DNA of 14,539 nucleotides from Campylobacteraceae bacterium (GCA_027026055.1 JALVPA010000099.1:1-14539), one strand, 5' to 3'; shown: positions 1 to 6,783, numbered from the stretch's first letter. A program made the numbers and translations. Notes: generated by a model not told the origin, from the sequence alone.

Positions 1-1
1 G

Positions 2-913
2 CTGGGGGTCTCGTTGGCATGGTCGGCGGATAGTTTTAAAAACGACGTACGTGTTTTCCAATCGGAGAACAAAGATAAAAAAATAACGCCTATTACGATT
101 GAGGAGGCGTTTAAAAAAACGGGATTTACCATCGCGGCGAACAACGATATGAATTATCCGTTTACACGCGATTTTAAAAAGACGCATATGGATGTCTATA
201 ACCTTATGGTGGTCTATCGTAAAGATACGGCGTTGGCTTTGGCGGAAAAATATCCGGATATCGGTTTGTTTACGCCGTTAAGTATGTCCATCTATACGCG
301 TAAAGGCGATACGACGATTTCCGTTGCGACGCTACGTCCCGAGATCATGGCGGATTTGATGGGAATTCCGAGAGACAATCCCGAAATTGTCAAACTGGGT
401 AAAAAAATCGAAGAGGCGTTGCGTATGGCAATGCCGAAAGGCAAGTTTATCGCATTACCGTATCGTTCCAAAAAGTCGGACAAGCCTGTTATTACACGGA
501 TCTCTATGAAGCAAAAAGGAGACGATTGGGAAGATGCCAAAGAGGATTTTGAAAACGCATTCGAAGAGAGACTCGCCCCTAACGGTTTCGTGATGGCGGG
601 ATTTACCGATCTCAATTACGATTTCGAAGAGCATGACAAAGAGTGGTACTATTTTTATGATGTTTATTCGATTTGTAAAATCCCGGTGATTTACGAAGTC
701 TCGAAGTTACACCCCGAAGCGGGAGCGTTTGCACCGTGCTCCGTATACAAATATCAAAAACGCGGTGAGAAAACCGTGTATATGGCTTTTCCGAACGTTT
801 ATAAATGGATTGCATCGCTCGATATCACGGATAAACCGTCGTTGGAAGTGCTTTTGGATGCGCAAAAAAAGTTTGAAAACATACTCAAAGAGATAAAGCA
901 AACGAAAAAATAA
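2..913 (+). CDS. Secreted protein with two DUF302-like units, 5' end outside window
   Basis: The reading frame is open to the window edge. Its first residues, LGVSLAWSADSF, read like the end of a signal peptide, so the true start lies upstream; the TTG at 14 is probably internal. The mature protein appears to be an internal duplication. Counting from the TTG codon, the segment YPDIGLFTPLSMSIY (about 80-94) is matched by HPEAGAFAPCSVYKY (about 235-249). Each is followed by a short charged turn, a strand and a closing helix. This resembles the DUF302 fold (small alpha/beta domain, biochemical role unknown), here two copies in one periplasmic or exported chain. DUF302 proteins are common in sulfur oxidisers, and the sox cluster lies nearby, but a link to sulfur metabolism is inference. 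The family call is from pattern recognition only. The last codons form the left arm of a perfect hairpin shared with the convergent MOSC gene. Confidence 0.6.
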   Translation: MGVSLAWSADSFKNDVRVFQSENKDKKITPITIEEAFKKTGFTIAANNDMNYPFTRDFKKTHMDVYNLMVVYRKDTALALAEKYPDIGLFTPLSMSIYTRKGDTTISVATLRPEIMADLMGIPRDNPEIVKLGKKIEEALRMAMPKGKFIALPYRSKKSDKPVITRISMKQKGDDWEDAKEDFENAFEERLAPNGFVMAGFTDLNYDFEEHDKEWYYFYDVYSICKIPVIYEVSKLHPEAGAFAPCSVYKYQKRGEKTVYMAFPNVYKWIASLDITDKPSLEVLLDAQKKFENILKEIKQTKK

Positions 914-924
914 TTCGTTTGCTT
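896..924. terminator. Perfect 11-bp hairpin across two convergent stop codons
   Basis: AAGCAAACGAA (896-906) pairs without mismatch with TTCGTTTGCTT (914-924) around a 7-nt AT-only loop. The loop holds the TAA of the upstream plus-strand gene, and the 3' arm enters the stop codon of the minus-strand MOSC gene. There is no tight T-tract on either side (ATCGTGATTTTTG on plus, TATCTCTTTG on minus). It would therefore act as a bidirectional terminator or an mRNA 3'-end protecting structure rather than a textbook terminator. Confidence 0.6.
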
Positions 925-1369
925 ATCGTGATTTTTGTATCGCAACGCTATCCGCGAGAGAGACCGTACCCCCTTGAACGGTTTTTGCAAAAACACCTCT
1001 ATCTTCTTTCAACAACGCTGGGATACGTTTGTCGAGTGTGCCGAGGTGACTGCACAAGGTACAATTTTGGGTAATCTCCAAAATCACACTGTCGATATGA
1101 AGCCTATCGCCCGGCGACAGTTCTCGAATCGAACCGTTGATAAGAATGTTTTCTCCCAGATAGCCGTAAGGCATCTCGATGCCGAGGCGCTCTTTCACCA
1201 AAACATAACTGTCCATTGAAGCGATAAGGATACTGCGGGTTAAACCTTTGGCGTAATGCTTATCGCCGACTACGCCTTCTTTTTCCAGTGTTAAAGTCGA
1301 TTCGTTATGTGTTTGCGATAAGGTATCCGTTCTAAAAAGGCGAATGATTTTAGTTTGGTGATATGTCAT
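923..1369 (-). CDS. MOSC-domain protein
   Basis: A 148-residue protein made of essentially one MOSC domain (the C-terminal domain of molybdenum-cofactor sulfurases, also found alone as in YiiM/YuaD-type proteins). Visible features are GVVGDKHYAKGLTRS (about 32-46), GENILING (about 72-79), SPGDRLHIDSVILEIT (about 85-100), the conserved cysteine in NCTLCSHLG (Cys103, with a second at Cys106), and a closing GGTVSLADSVAI. MOSC proteins handle sulfur or N-hydroxylated substrates via molybdenum cofactor or a reactive cysteine; the substrate here is unknown. I chose the ATG at 1369 because GGAGG stands just before it. The longer frame starting at 1396 has no ribosome binding site, and its ATG overlaps a possible -10 element. 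It lies divergent to soxC, a molybdenum enzyme, so a cofactor role fits, but that is inference. Confidence 0.8.
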   Translation of the reverse strand: MTYHQTKIIRLFRTDTLSQTHNESTLTLEKEGVVGDKHYAKGLTRSILIASMDSYVLVKERLGIEMPYGYLGENILINGSIRELSPGDRLHIDSVILEITQNCTLCSHLGTLDKRIPALLKEDRGVFAKTVQGGTVSLADSVAIQKSR

Positions 1370-1389
1370 AAATCCTCCGTCAAAATCTA

Positions 1390-1400
1390 TCGTCATTTTA
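1390..1400 (-). promoter_or_regulatory. Possible -10 element and TGACGA motif before MOSC gene
   Basis: On the minus strand TAAAAT (1400 to 1395) could serve as a -10 box. It would give a leader of about 20 nt ending in the GGAGG of the 1369 start. No good -35 is seen. The same stretch reads TAAAATGACGA, matching the repeats found between moaC and the recombinase-like gene. Confidence 0.3.
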
Positions 1401-1547
1401 CCATAAAGCGAAACAAATCGGTATATAAAGCATATTCTATTTAATTGATGGATTTAAACGGTTTTCTTGAAGAAAGATTGTTTTTTATAATAATTTGTAT
1501 CAAAATTGCAGTTATTTACAAACAAAAGAAAATATTTGATTTTTTGC

Positions 1548-1577
1548 TTGACAATTTAACTTTTTTTCTATTACAAT
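1548..1577 (+). promoter_or_regulatory. Sigma-70-type promoter of the sox cluster
   Basis: TTGACA (1548-1553, perfect -35) is followed after 18 nt by TACAAT (1572-1577, one mismatch -10). The predicted transcript start is near 1584, giving a leader of about 60 nt that ends in AAGGAGG (1633-1639) before soxC. No other comparably good promoter is seen in the 274-nt stretch between MOSC and soxC; its remaining upstream part is AT-rich with nothing else I recognise. Confidence 0.75.
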
Positions 1578-1592
1578 CAATGACAATAGCGT

Positions 1593-1615
1593 CTCTACTC
1601 GTCCCCGAGGCGGAG
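1593..1615 (+). other. Possible small hairpin in the sox mRNA leader
   Basis: In an otherwise AT-rich region, the leader holds a short GC-rich block. CTCG (1598-1601) can pair with CGAG (1606-1609) around TCCC, and CTC (1593-1595) with GAG (1613-1615) outside it. The stem is short. It is not a known riboswitch and is far too small for the molybdenum-cofactor RNA element. Confidence 0.3.
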
Positions 1616-1643
1616 GGCTACGTTAATTTTATAAGGAGGTAAT

Positions 1644-2966
1644 ATGACTAAGTTAAGCAACGCTTCTGCATCGGAAACGATCGCATCCGGCAGAAGAGAC
1701 TTTTTCAAAAAGTCTGCAGCTTTTTCAGTCAGTGCAATGGCCGCGGCTACGCTCGTCGACCCCGTCAAAGTCGACGCTAAAGAGCTTAAAGGCGACCCTG
1801 CGATTTTGGAAGAAAAACCGTGGGGAACGACATTCGGATATCCCGTCACACACAATAGATACGGACAACCCTCACCTTATGAGCATCACGTTACAAGACG
1901 CAATACCAAACTGCTTTCTTCCGGAAACTGGTACGCCTCTATCGCAATGTGTCCGATTCAAGACCTCGAAGGTATTATCACGCCGAATGGTCTTTTCTTT
2001 AGCCGTTGTCACGGCGGTGTAGCTGAGATCGATCCCAATCAGCACCGTCTGATGATTCACGGTCTTGTCGAAAAGACGCTTGTGTTGACGATGGACGAAT
2101 TGAAGCGTTATCCGAGCGTAAGCCGCATTCATTTTATCGAGTGTCCTGCAAACGGCGGCCCGGAGTGGAGAGGTCCGCAGTTTCCTTCCATCCAGTTTGC
2201 CAAAGGGATGATGAGTTGTGCCGAGTGGACGGGTGTCTATATCAAAGATATCATCAAAGATCTCGGGTTGAAGCCCGAAGCGCGCTGGATGCTCGCCGAA
2301 GGTGCGGACAACTCGCATATGGGACGTACGATCCCTATCGATAAAGTACTTGACGATGCGATGATCGTTTGGGCGCAAAACGGGGAGGCGCTCAGACCGG
2401 AGCAAGGCTATCCGATCCGCTTGCTCGTGCCAGGATGGGAAGGAAACCTTTGTGTCAAATGGTTGTGTCGTCTCGAGTTCGCTTCCGAGCCTTTCTATGC
2501 GAAAGAGGAGACGGCAAAATATACGGCGCTTAAGCCGAGTGGTAAAGCGATCCAGCACTTCTATGCCAATGAGGTCAACTCCGTAATTACCAGCCCGTGC
2601 CCCGAAAAACCTTGGACGGATTTGAAAAAAGGCGATATCGTAGAGATCGAAGGATTGGCTTGGTCGGGTATGGGAACCATCGAAGGTGTCGACATCTCGT
2701 TTGACGGCGGTAAAAACTGGGTGGAAGCGAAATTGAAAGGCTTGGTACTTCCCAAAGCTTGGACACGCTTTAGCTATGTATTCAAGTGGGAAGGCAAGCC
2801 GCTCTTGCTCTCCAGCCGCGCAAGAGACGATGCCGGACATATCCAGCCGACGGTCAAACAAGAAAGAGAGGTGATGGGTGTCGAGTCGGTCTATCACAGA
2901 AACGCCATCCATACGTGGGAAGTTACAGCGAAAGGGGAGGTGAACAATGTTCAAGTCTTATCGTAA
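1644..2966 (+). CDS. soxC: SoxC, sulfane dehydrogenase molybdopterin subunit
   Basis: SoxC is the molybdenum-cofactor subunit of Sox(CD)2, which oxidises the outer sulfur bound to the SoxY cysteine in the periplasm and passes electrons to cytochrome SoxD. The 440-residue protein has a Tat signal with RRDFFKK at 17-23 and an Ala-rich stretch to about residue 45, as expected for a cofactor-loaded export substrate. The sulfite-oxidase fold follows. The likely Mo-ligand cysteine is Cys167 in HFIECPANGGPEW, and PGWEGNLCVKWLCRLE (263-278) is the family's cofactor-binding segment. A C-terminal Mo-co dimerisation (Ig-like) domain runs from about 310 to 415, with ISFDGGKNWVEA at 351-362. The start has a strong AAGGAGG. 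The 3' end overlaps soxD by 20 nt, so the two should be translationally coupled. Sulfite:cytochrome c oxidoreductases are the closest alternative, but the soxDYZ neighbours settle the call. Confidence 0.95.
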   Translation: MTKLSNASASETIASGRRDFFKKSAAFSVSAMAAATLVDPVKVDAKELKGDPAILEEKPWGTTFGYPVTHNRYGQPSPYEHHVTRRNTKLLSSGNWYASIAMCPIQDLEGIITPNGLFFSRCHGGVAEIDPNQHRLMIHGLVEKTLVLTMDELKRYPSVSRIHFIECPANGGPEWRGPQFPSIQFAKGMMSCAEWTGVYIKDIIKDLGLKPEARWMLAEGADNSHMGRTIPIDKVLDDAMIVWAQNGEALRPEQGYPIRLLVPGWEGNLCVKWLCRLEFASEPFYAKEETAKYTALKPSGKAIQHFYANEVNSVITSPCPEKPWTDLKKGDIVEIEGLAWSGMGTIEGVDISFDGGKNWVEAKLKGLVLPKAWTRFSYVFKWEGKPLLLSSRARDDAGHIQPTVKQEREVMGVESVYHRNAIHTWEVTAKGEVNNVQVLS

Positions 2967-4092
2967 AGCGATTCTTTCGGTAGCGCTTCTTGCCGCCGGC
3001 ACCACCGTGCTATTTGCCGAAGGAGCGTCTCGCACATACGCAAACGGGAAAAAAGTAATCGACGGTGGGGTGACCTATCCGGTAAAAAACGGTATGACGT
3101 CTCTTTATCACGTAAACGAAGAGGCGCATAAAGCGCATTTCAAGCTTGGTAGACCCGCCACACCCGATGAAATCAAAGCGTGGGATATCGACGTCATGCC
3201 CGACGGTACGGGTCTTCCCGAAGGTCACGGCACCGTCGAAGAGGGTGATGAGATTTACGAAGAGAAGTGTGCTGCGTGTCACTTTGATTTCGGCGCGGGC
3301 GGTGCGGGCTATCCCGCATTGCAAAAAGGTAACGCTTACGAGGGCCAGAAGTCGTTGACCAATCAACGCGTCGACGGCAACGACGAAGGTCCCATCAGAG
3401 TTTTCGGTACGTACTGGCCGCGCGCAAGTACGCTTTGGTGGTATATCAAAACGGGTATGCCCCATCCGCATCCGATGTCTTTGACGGACAACGAAGTCTA
3501 TGCGCTGTGCGCCTACATCATTTCGCTCAACGAACTCAAAATCGACGGCGAAGAGCTTGACGAAGAGTATGAACTCAATAGAGAGAAGTTCTTGAAACTC
3601 GAAATGCCGAACAAAGACGGATTCGTTCCGAAAATCGACGGTAAAAACGGTCTTGAAAATACGCGTAAGTTCTTCAACGACTTTACCAACTACGGTATTG
3701 CGCCGTTGAAAGATCCGAAAAAACGCTGTATGAAAAACTGTTTCAAGGGTAAACCGAAATTAGCGCGTATCTCCGGTAGCGGTATCAGCGATTACATCCC
3801 GCCTATCTCCAACAAAAAAGAGCTTCCGAAGAAAAAAGAAGGAGCGGGTGCGGAGCATCCCGGTAAAAAAGCATACGAAGCTTCGTGTGCCGTATGTCAC
3901 GCGACGGATGCGATGGGTGCACCGGTGGTCGGAAACAAAAAAGATTGGGAAAAACGATTGGCAAACGGTATCGAAAAGGTATACCACAATGCGATTCATG
4001 GAATCAACGGTATGCCTCCAAAAGGCGGTACGTCGTTACCCGACGACAAAATCAAAGAAGTGGTTGATTATATGATCAGCCAGTCCAAGTAA
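2947..4092 (+). CDS. soxD: SoxD, dihaem cytochrome c subunit
   Basis: SoxD is the electron-accepting subunit of Sox(CD)2. The 381 residues start with a Sec signal (hydrophobic 8-24, probable cleavage after FAEGA or LFA). The first haem c domain has CAACH at 108-112 in EKCAACHFDFGAGGAGYPAL, with a likely Met ligand in GMPHPHPMSL (170-179). After a charged linker (about 195-300) comes a second, cytochrome c5-like domain, with CAVCH at 314-318 and Met356 in NGMPPKGG. Length and two-haem layout match the Paracoccus-type protein. GGGGAGGT just upstream, inside soxC, is the ribosome binding site. An additional cysteine pair (Cys261, Cys265 in KKRCMKNCFKG) lies in the linker; I do not know a role for it. 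Confidence 0.93.
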   Translation: MFKSYRKAILSVALLAAGTTVLFAEGASRTYANGKKVIDGGVTYPVKNGMTSLYHVNEEAHKAHFKLGRPATPDEIKAWDIDVMPDGTGLPEGHGTVEEGDEIYEEKCAACHFDFGAGGAGYPALQKGNAYEGQKSLTNQRVDGNDEGPIRVFGTYWPRASTLWWYIKTGMPHPHPMSLTDNEVYALCAYIISLNELKIDGEELDEEYELNREKFLKLEMPNKDGFVPKIDGKNGLENTRKFFNDFTNYGIAPLKDPKKRCMKNCFKGKPKLARISGSGISDYIPPISNKKELPKKKEGAGAEHPGKKAYEASCAVCHATDAMGAPVVGNKKDWEKRLANGIEKVYHNAIHGINGMPPKGGTSLPDDKIKEVVDYMISQSK

Positions 4093-4121
4093 CCTTCACG
4101 GTTGCTTCACAATTATTTGTG

Positions 4122-4127
4122 TATAAT
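4122..4127 (+). promoter_or_regulatory. Probable internal promoter (-10) before soxY
   Basis: A perfect TATAAT in GTGTATAATGACG lies in the 87-nt gap between soxD and soxY. The -35 region is poor (TTGCTT at 4102 is only 14 nt away), as is common for Campylobacterota promoters. It could give a separate soxYZ transcript, letting the carrier protein be made in excess over SoxCD. Confidence 0.4.
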
Positions 4128-4146
4128 GACGCATAAGGTTTTTGCC

Positions 4147-4158
4147 TTTTGCGCAAAA
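4147..4158 (+). promoter_or_regulatory. Palindrome TTTTGCGCAAAA in the soxY leader
   Basis: A perfect 12-bp inverted repeat lies about 20 bp downstream of the TATAAT and upstream of the soxY ribosome binding site. This position would suit a repressor operator. No regulator can be named from sequence alone. Confidence 0.3.
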
Positions 4159-4179
4159 TTCAACTTAAAAGGAAAGAAG

Positions 4180-4653
4180 ATGAACAGAAGAAACTTTATC
4201 GGTTTTGGTGTGTTGGCGATGGCGACATTGCCCGCTACGCTAAGTGCATTCAGCTCGATCGATTTTAGAAAAACGAAGCCCGATACCTGGACGGCAAAAA
4301 CGGTCGACAACGCCGTCAAAGCGCTTTACGGCGATATCAAGCCCGAAGAGAGCGGTGTAACGGTCAAAGCGCCGAAAGTCGCAAGCAACGGCGGTGCGGT
4401 GCCCATTACCGTCAAATCGGATATTCCGGCGAAAACGGTGGCGGTATTCCAAGATATGAACCCCGAAAGCGCAGTAGCGGTATGGAATGTGCCTGAAGGC
4501 GGTATTGTCGATTATTCTTTTAAGATCAAACTCAAAGCAACGGACGAAAACGGCGGTAACGGAACGGTTTATGCGATCGTCGAAGGCAGAGACGGTAAGT
4601 TCTACAAAGGTAAAGTGTCGCTTCAAGTTGCAAAAGGCGGATGTGAAGGGTAA
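4180..4653 (+). CDS. soxY: SoxY, sulfur-carrier subunit
   Basis: SoxY carries sulfur intermediates covalently on a cysteine near its C-terminus, in complex with SoxZ in the periplasm. The 157 residues begin with a Tat-like signal (RR at 3-4 in MNRRNFIGF, hydrophobic to about 23). The Ig-like body contains NGGAVPITVKSDIP (70-83) and AVFQDMNPESAVAVWNV (88-104). The chain ends KGGCEG, with the carrier Cys155. The usual terminus is GGCGG, so the fourth residue of the swinging arm is Glu here. I chose ATG 4180 (preceded by AAAGGAAAGAAG) because it places the twin-arginine signal at the N-terminus; the open frame extends upstream to 4102 without a signal or ribosome site. The clustering with soxCD rather than soxXAB matches the split sox arrangement of Campylobacterota. 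Confidence 0.92.
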   Translation: MNRRNFIGFGVLAMATLPATLSAFSSIDFRKTKPDTWTAKTVDNAVKALYGDIKPEESGVTVKAPKVASNGGAVPITVKSDIPAKTVAVFQDMNPESAVAVWNVPEGGIVDYSFKIKLKATDENGGNGTVYAIVEGRDGKFYKGKVSLQVAKGGCEG

Positions 4654-4705
4654 CCTTCTTCCAAGCCTAATTTACAGATTGACAGATAAAGATAAAGGAT
4701 AAACA

Positions 4706-5008
4706 ATGGGTACAATGAAAATCAAAGCAAAAGAGAAAGACGGTATCGTAAAAGTCAAATTTATGATCAAGCATCCGATGCTTACATACGATCAGGCGAA
4801 AAAGAAAGGGACCGATCCCAACTTTATCACGCATATCGGCGCGAAAGTGGGCGATAAAATCGTTTACGATGTCTCGACAAGCCAATTTTTCTCCAAAAAC
4901 CCGCAATTCAAATTTAAGTTTAAGGGTGCGAAAAAAGGCGACGAGCTTTGCATCACATGGACGGACCTTTCCGGAAAAACCGTTACGGAGTGCAAAAAGA
5001 TCAAATAA
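4706..5008 (+). CDS. soxZ: SoxZ, SoxY partner
   Basis: SoxZ forms the SoxYZ heterodimer that presents the sulfur-bearing arm to SoxXA, SoxB and SoxCD. The 100-residue chain has no signal peptide; in the known system it is exported with SoxY by the Tat system. Family features visible are the N-terminal KIKAKEKDGIVKVKFMIKHP (5-24), SQFFSKNP (59-66) and the C-terminal ITWTDLSGKTVTE (83-95). A weak AAAGGAT ribosome site precedes the ATG, 52 nt after soxY. Two cysteines (82 and 96) are present. It is the last gene of the cluster, followed by a hairpin. Confidence 0.93.
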   Translation: MGTMKIKAKEKDGIVKVKFMIKHPMLTYDQAKKKGTDPNFITHIGAKVGDKIVYDVSTSQFFSKNPQFKFKFKGAKKGDELCITWTDLSGKTVTECKKIK

Positions 5009-5021
5009 GATCTTTTGCGTG

Positions 5022-5048
5022 CATGCCGCAAATGCGGTGTGATCTTTT
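5022..5048 (+). terminator. Probable terminator of the sox cluster
   Basis: CATGCCGC (5022-5029) pairs with GCGGTGTG (5034-5041) around AAAT, eight pairs including two G-T wobbles, followed by ATCTTTTG. The stem is followed only by a short T run, so efficiency is uncertain. It lies 14 nt after the soxZ stop and before the opposing gene at 5075. Confidence 0.5.
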
Positions 5049-5074
5049 GTATCCGAAGAATCGCATAGAAAAAA

Positions 5075-5533
5075 TCACACCACTTCAAACCAATAAACCA
5101 CTTCTCTGCTGAGTGTCGCCTCTTTGCGTGCGCGAAAGTGCGCTTCCAAGTCGAAATCTTCTTTACCATAACCTCCTTTGTATTCGTCGATAAATCGGTT
5201 GTAGTCGCGCTCTTTCATGGCATTGATTTCGTAAACAACTTTATGAAGCGTTCGCGCGTTTTCAGTGTACTCTTCTCGGGAAATTTCGTTAAGATTGATG
5301 CTTCCGTAACGCTCCTCTTTGGGTAAAGTCAAATGCATTTCGAGATAGGCGCGCATCGATGCCAACATATGTTGCACTTGCGAGAGCGTAGCATTGGAAG
5401 GAAGGGACAATATACGTGTAGGATGTGTTTTGTCGTAGCCCCAACTTCCTTCGATATCCAAATCGGCATCGAAAGCGGCTTTGATAACCTCTCGTATCGG
5501 TTCGGTGTCCGGAAGTGCTTTGAATTCGCCCAT
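5075..5533 (-). CDS. Unrecognised conserved-looking protein, 152 residues
   Basis: I do not recognise this family. The protein is soluble and highly charged, with no signal peptide or membrane segment and no cysteine. It is rich in aromatic residues (SWGYDKTHPTRIL at 29-41, YGYG-like EYKGGYGKEDFD near 115, and VVYWFEVV at the end). A central helix-rich part contains QVQHMLASMRAYLEMHL (about 52-68). The start at 5533 has GAGG seven bases upstream. A possible promoter lies just before it, so it may be transcribed apart from prfA, 92 nt upstream on the same strand. The codon pattern resembles its neighbours. The compact domain with YNRF, HFRARKEATLS and a C-terminal strand gives no catalytic motif I can name. 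Confidence 0.7.
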   Translation of the reverse strand: MGEFKALPDTEPIREVIKAAFDADLDIEGSWGYDKTHPTRILSLPSNATLSQVQHMLASMRAYLEMHLTLPKEERYGSINLNEISREEYTENARTLHKVVYEINAMKERDYNRFIDEYKGGYGKEDFDLEAHFRARKEATLSREVVYWFEVV

Positions 5534-5554
5534 GGTGCATCCTCTTTTTTGGAT

Positions 5555-5560
5555 ATTGTA
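5555..5560 (-). promoter_or_regulatory. Possible -10 box for the 152-residue protein gene
   Basis: The minus strand reads GTTATACAATATCC, with TACAAT at 5560 to 5555. This would put the transcript start about 15 nt before the ATG. The -35 region (GTCACG) is weak. It lies in the 92-nt gap after prfA, where no convincing prfA terminator is visible. Confidence 0.35.
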
Positions 5561-5625
5561 TAACGAAGAGGATTAAACGTGACTATAGTATCTTACAAAA
5601 GGATTTGAGAAGGTGCATGGCGAGA

Positions 5626-6693
5626 TTATAGCCCCGCTTCTTCGATAGCTTCGGCTTGCGCGTGTGCAACGAGCGGATCGATAACGAGTTGGAGGTTGCC
5701 GTTGTTCATCACATCATCCAGCGCATAGAGTGTAAGCCCGATACGGTGGTCGGTGATACGGTTTTGGGGATAGTTATAAGTGCGGATCTTTTCGCTACGA
5801 TCCCCGCTGCCTACTTGTAGTTTTCGCTGTGAGGATTGCGCTTCTTGTTGTTTGCGCATCTCCGCCTCATGGACGCGCGCTTTGAGGATTTTCATCGCTT
5901 TTTCGCGGTTTTTGTGCTGAGATTTTTCATCTTGGATAGCTACGACGATCCCCGTGGGAATATGTGTCAAGCGAACGGCCGAATCGGTGGTATTGACCGA
6001 TTGCCCGCCGCATCCGCTGGAGCGGTATACGTCCATTTTGACTTCGTTGGGCTTGATGTCGATTTCGACATCTTCCACTTCGGGAATCACGGCGACAGTG
6101 ATGGCAGAGGTGTGAACACGCCCTTGTGTTTCGGTAGCGGGAACGCGCTGAACACGGTGGGTCCCCGCTTCGTATTTGAGCTTGGAGTAGACGTTTTCTC
6201 CTTTGATAAGCGCAATCAGTTCTTTATAGCCGCCCGCACTTCCTTCGCTGGAACTAACAATTTCGACGCGCCAACCGTTCTTTTCCGCAAAACGGGTATA
6301 CATGCGAAACATATCCGCAACAAAGAGCGCACTTTCGTCTCCGCCGGTACCCGCACGTAATTCAAGGTAGATGTTTTTGTCGTCGTTAGGATCTTTGGGG
6401 AGCATGAGGATTTTGATCTCCTCTTCGAGAAGAGGAAGCTCCTTTTCAAGCGCGTCAAGTTCTTCTTTTGCCAATTCGCCCAGTTCAGGATCGTTTAAAA
6501 GGCCTTTGTTTTCTTCGATTGCTTTGTAGACTTCGGTATAGCGCTTCGCTTTTTCCACCAGCGGAGTAAGCTGGGATTGTTCTTTGCTCAGTGATTTCAT
6601 ACGTGAAATATCGTTGACGATATCGGGACTGCTTAGGAGTTTGTTGAGTTCTTCGTAGCGTTTGATAAAGGGTTCGAGCTTTTCTTTGAGCAT
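5626..6693 (-). CDS. prfA: Peptide chain release factor 1
   Basis: RF1 reads UAA and UAG stop codons on the ribosome and triggers release of the finished protein. The 355 residues show the codon-recognition tripeptide PAT at 185-187 (in RVPATETQGR), which marks RF1 rather than RF2, and the catalytic GGQ at 229-231 in SSGCGGQSVNTTDSAVRLTH. The Gln is the residue normally methylated by PrmC. A helical N-terminal domain (about 1-100) and the ELRAGTGGDESALF segment complete the family pattern at full length. It lies 90 nt after rpsT on the same strand and is probably cotranscribed with it; the gap contains two small hairpins. Confidence 0.97.
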   Translation of the reverse strand: MLKEKLEPFIKRYEELNKLLSSPDIVNDISRMKSLSKEQSQLTPLVEKAKRYTEVYKAIEENKGLLNDPELGELAKEELDALEKELPLLEEEIKILMLPKDPNDDKNIYLELRAGTGGDESALFVADMFRMYTRFAEKNGWRVEIVSSSEGSAGGYKELIALIKGENVYSKLKYEAGTHRVQRVPATETQGRVHTSAITVAVIPEVEDVEIDIKPNEVKMDVYRSSGCGGQSVNTTDSAVRLTHIPTGIVVAIQDEKSQHKNREKAMKILKARVHEAEMRKQQEAQSSQRKLQVGSGDRSEKIRTYNYPQNRITDHRIGLTLYALDDVMNNGNLQLVIDPLVAHAQAEAIEEAGL

Positions 6694-6723
6694 GGTATCA
6701 CCCTAAAAAGTTGATATGGTGTC

Positions 6724-6755
6724 GGACACAATGTCCCGCCGAAAAACATTTCGGC
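6724..6755 (-). other. Two adjacent hairpins between rpsT and prfA
   Basis: GCCGAAA (6738-6744) pairs perfectly with TTTCGGC (6749-6755) around a 4-nt loop, and GGACA (6724-6728) with TGTCC (6732-6736) around 3 nt. In the transcribed (minus) direction the stronger stem comes first, and no T-tract follows either stem. They look more like an RNA processing or partial-attenuation structure, lowering prfA relative to the abundant ribosomal protein, than a full terminator. Confidence 0.45.
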
Positions 6756-6783
6756 TATGTGCGAGGAGAAGTTAAAAGGGGGG

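Noticed and set aside
1584..1643. Molybdenum-cofactor riboswitch in the sox leader
   Set aside because: The leader is only about 60 nt and lacks the long multi-stem structure of that RNA class.
1872..2954. Long open frame of 360 codons antisense to soxC
   Set aside because: It lies wholly opposite soxC, has no family resemblance and no ribosome site, and its composition is that of a codon-bias shadow.
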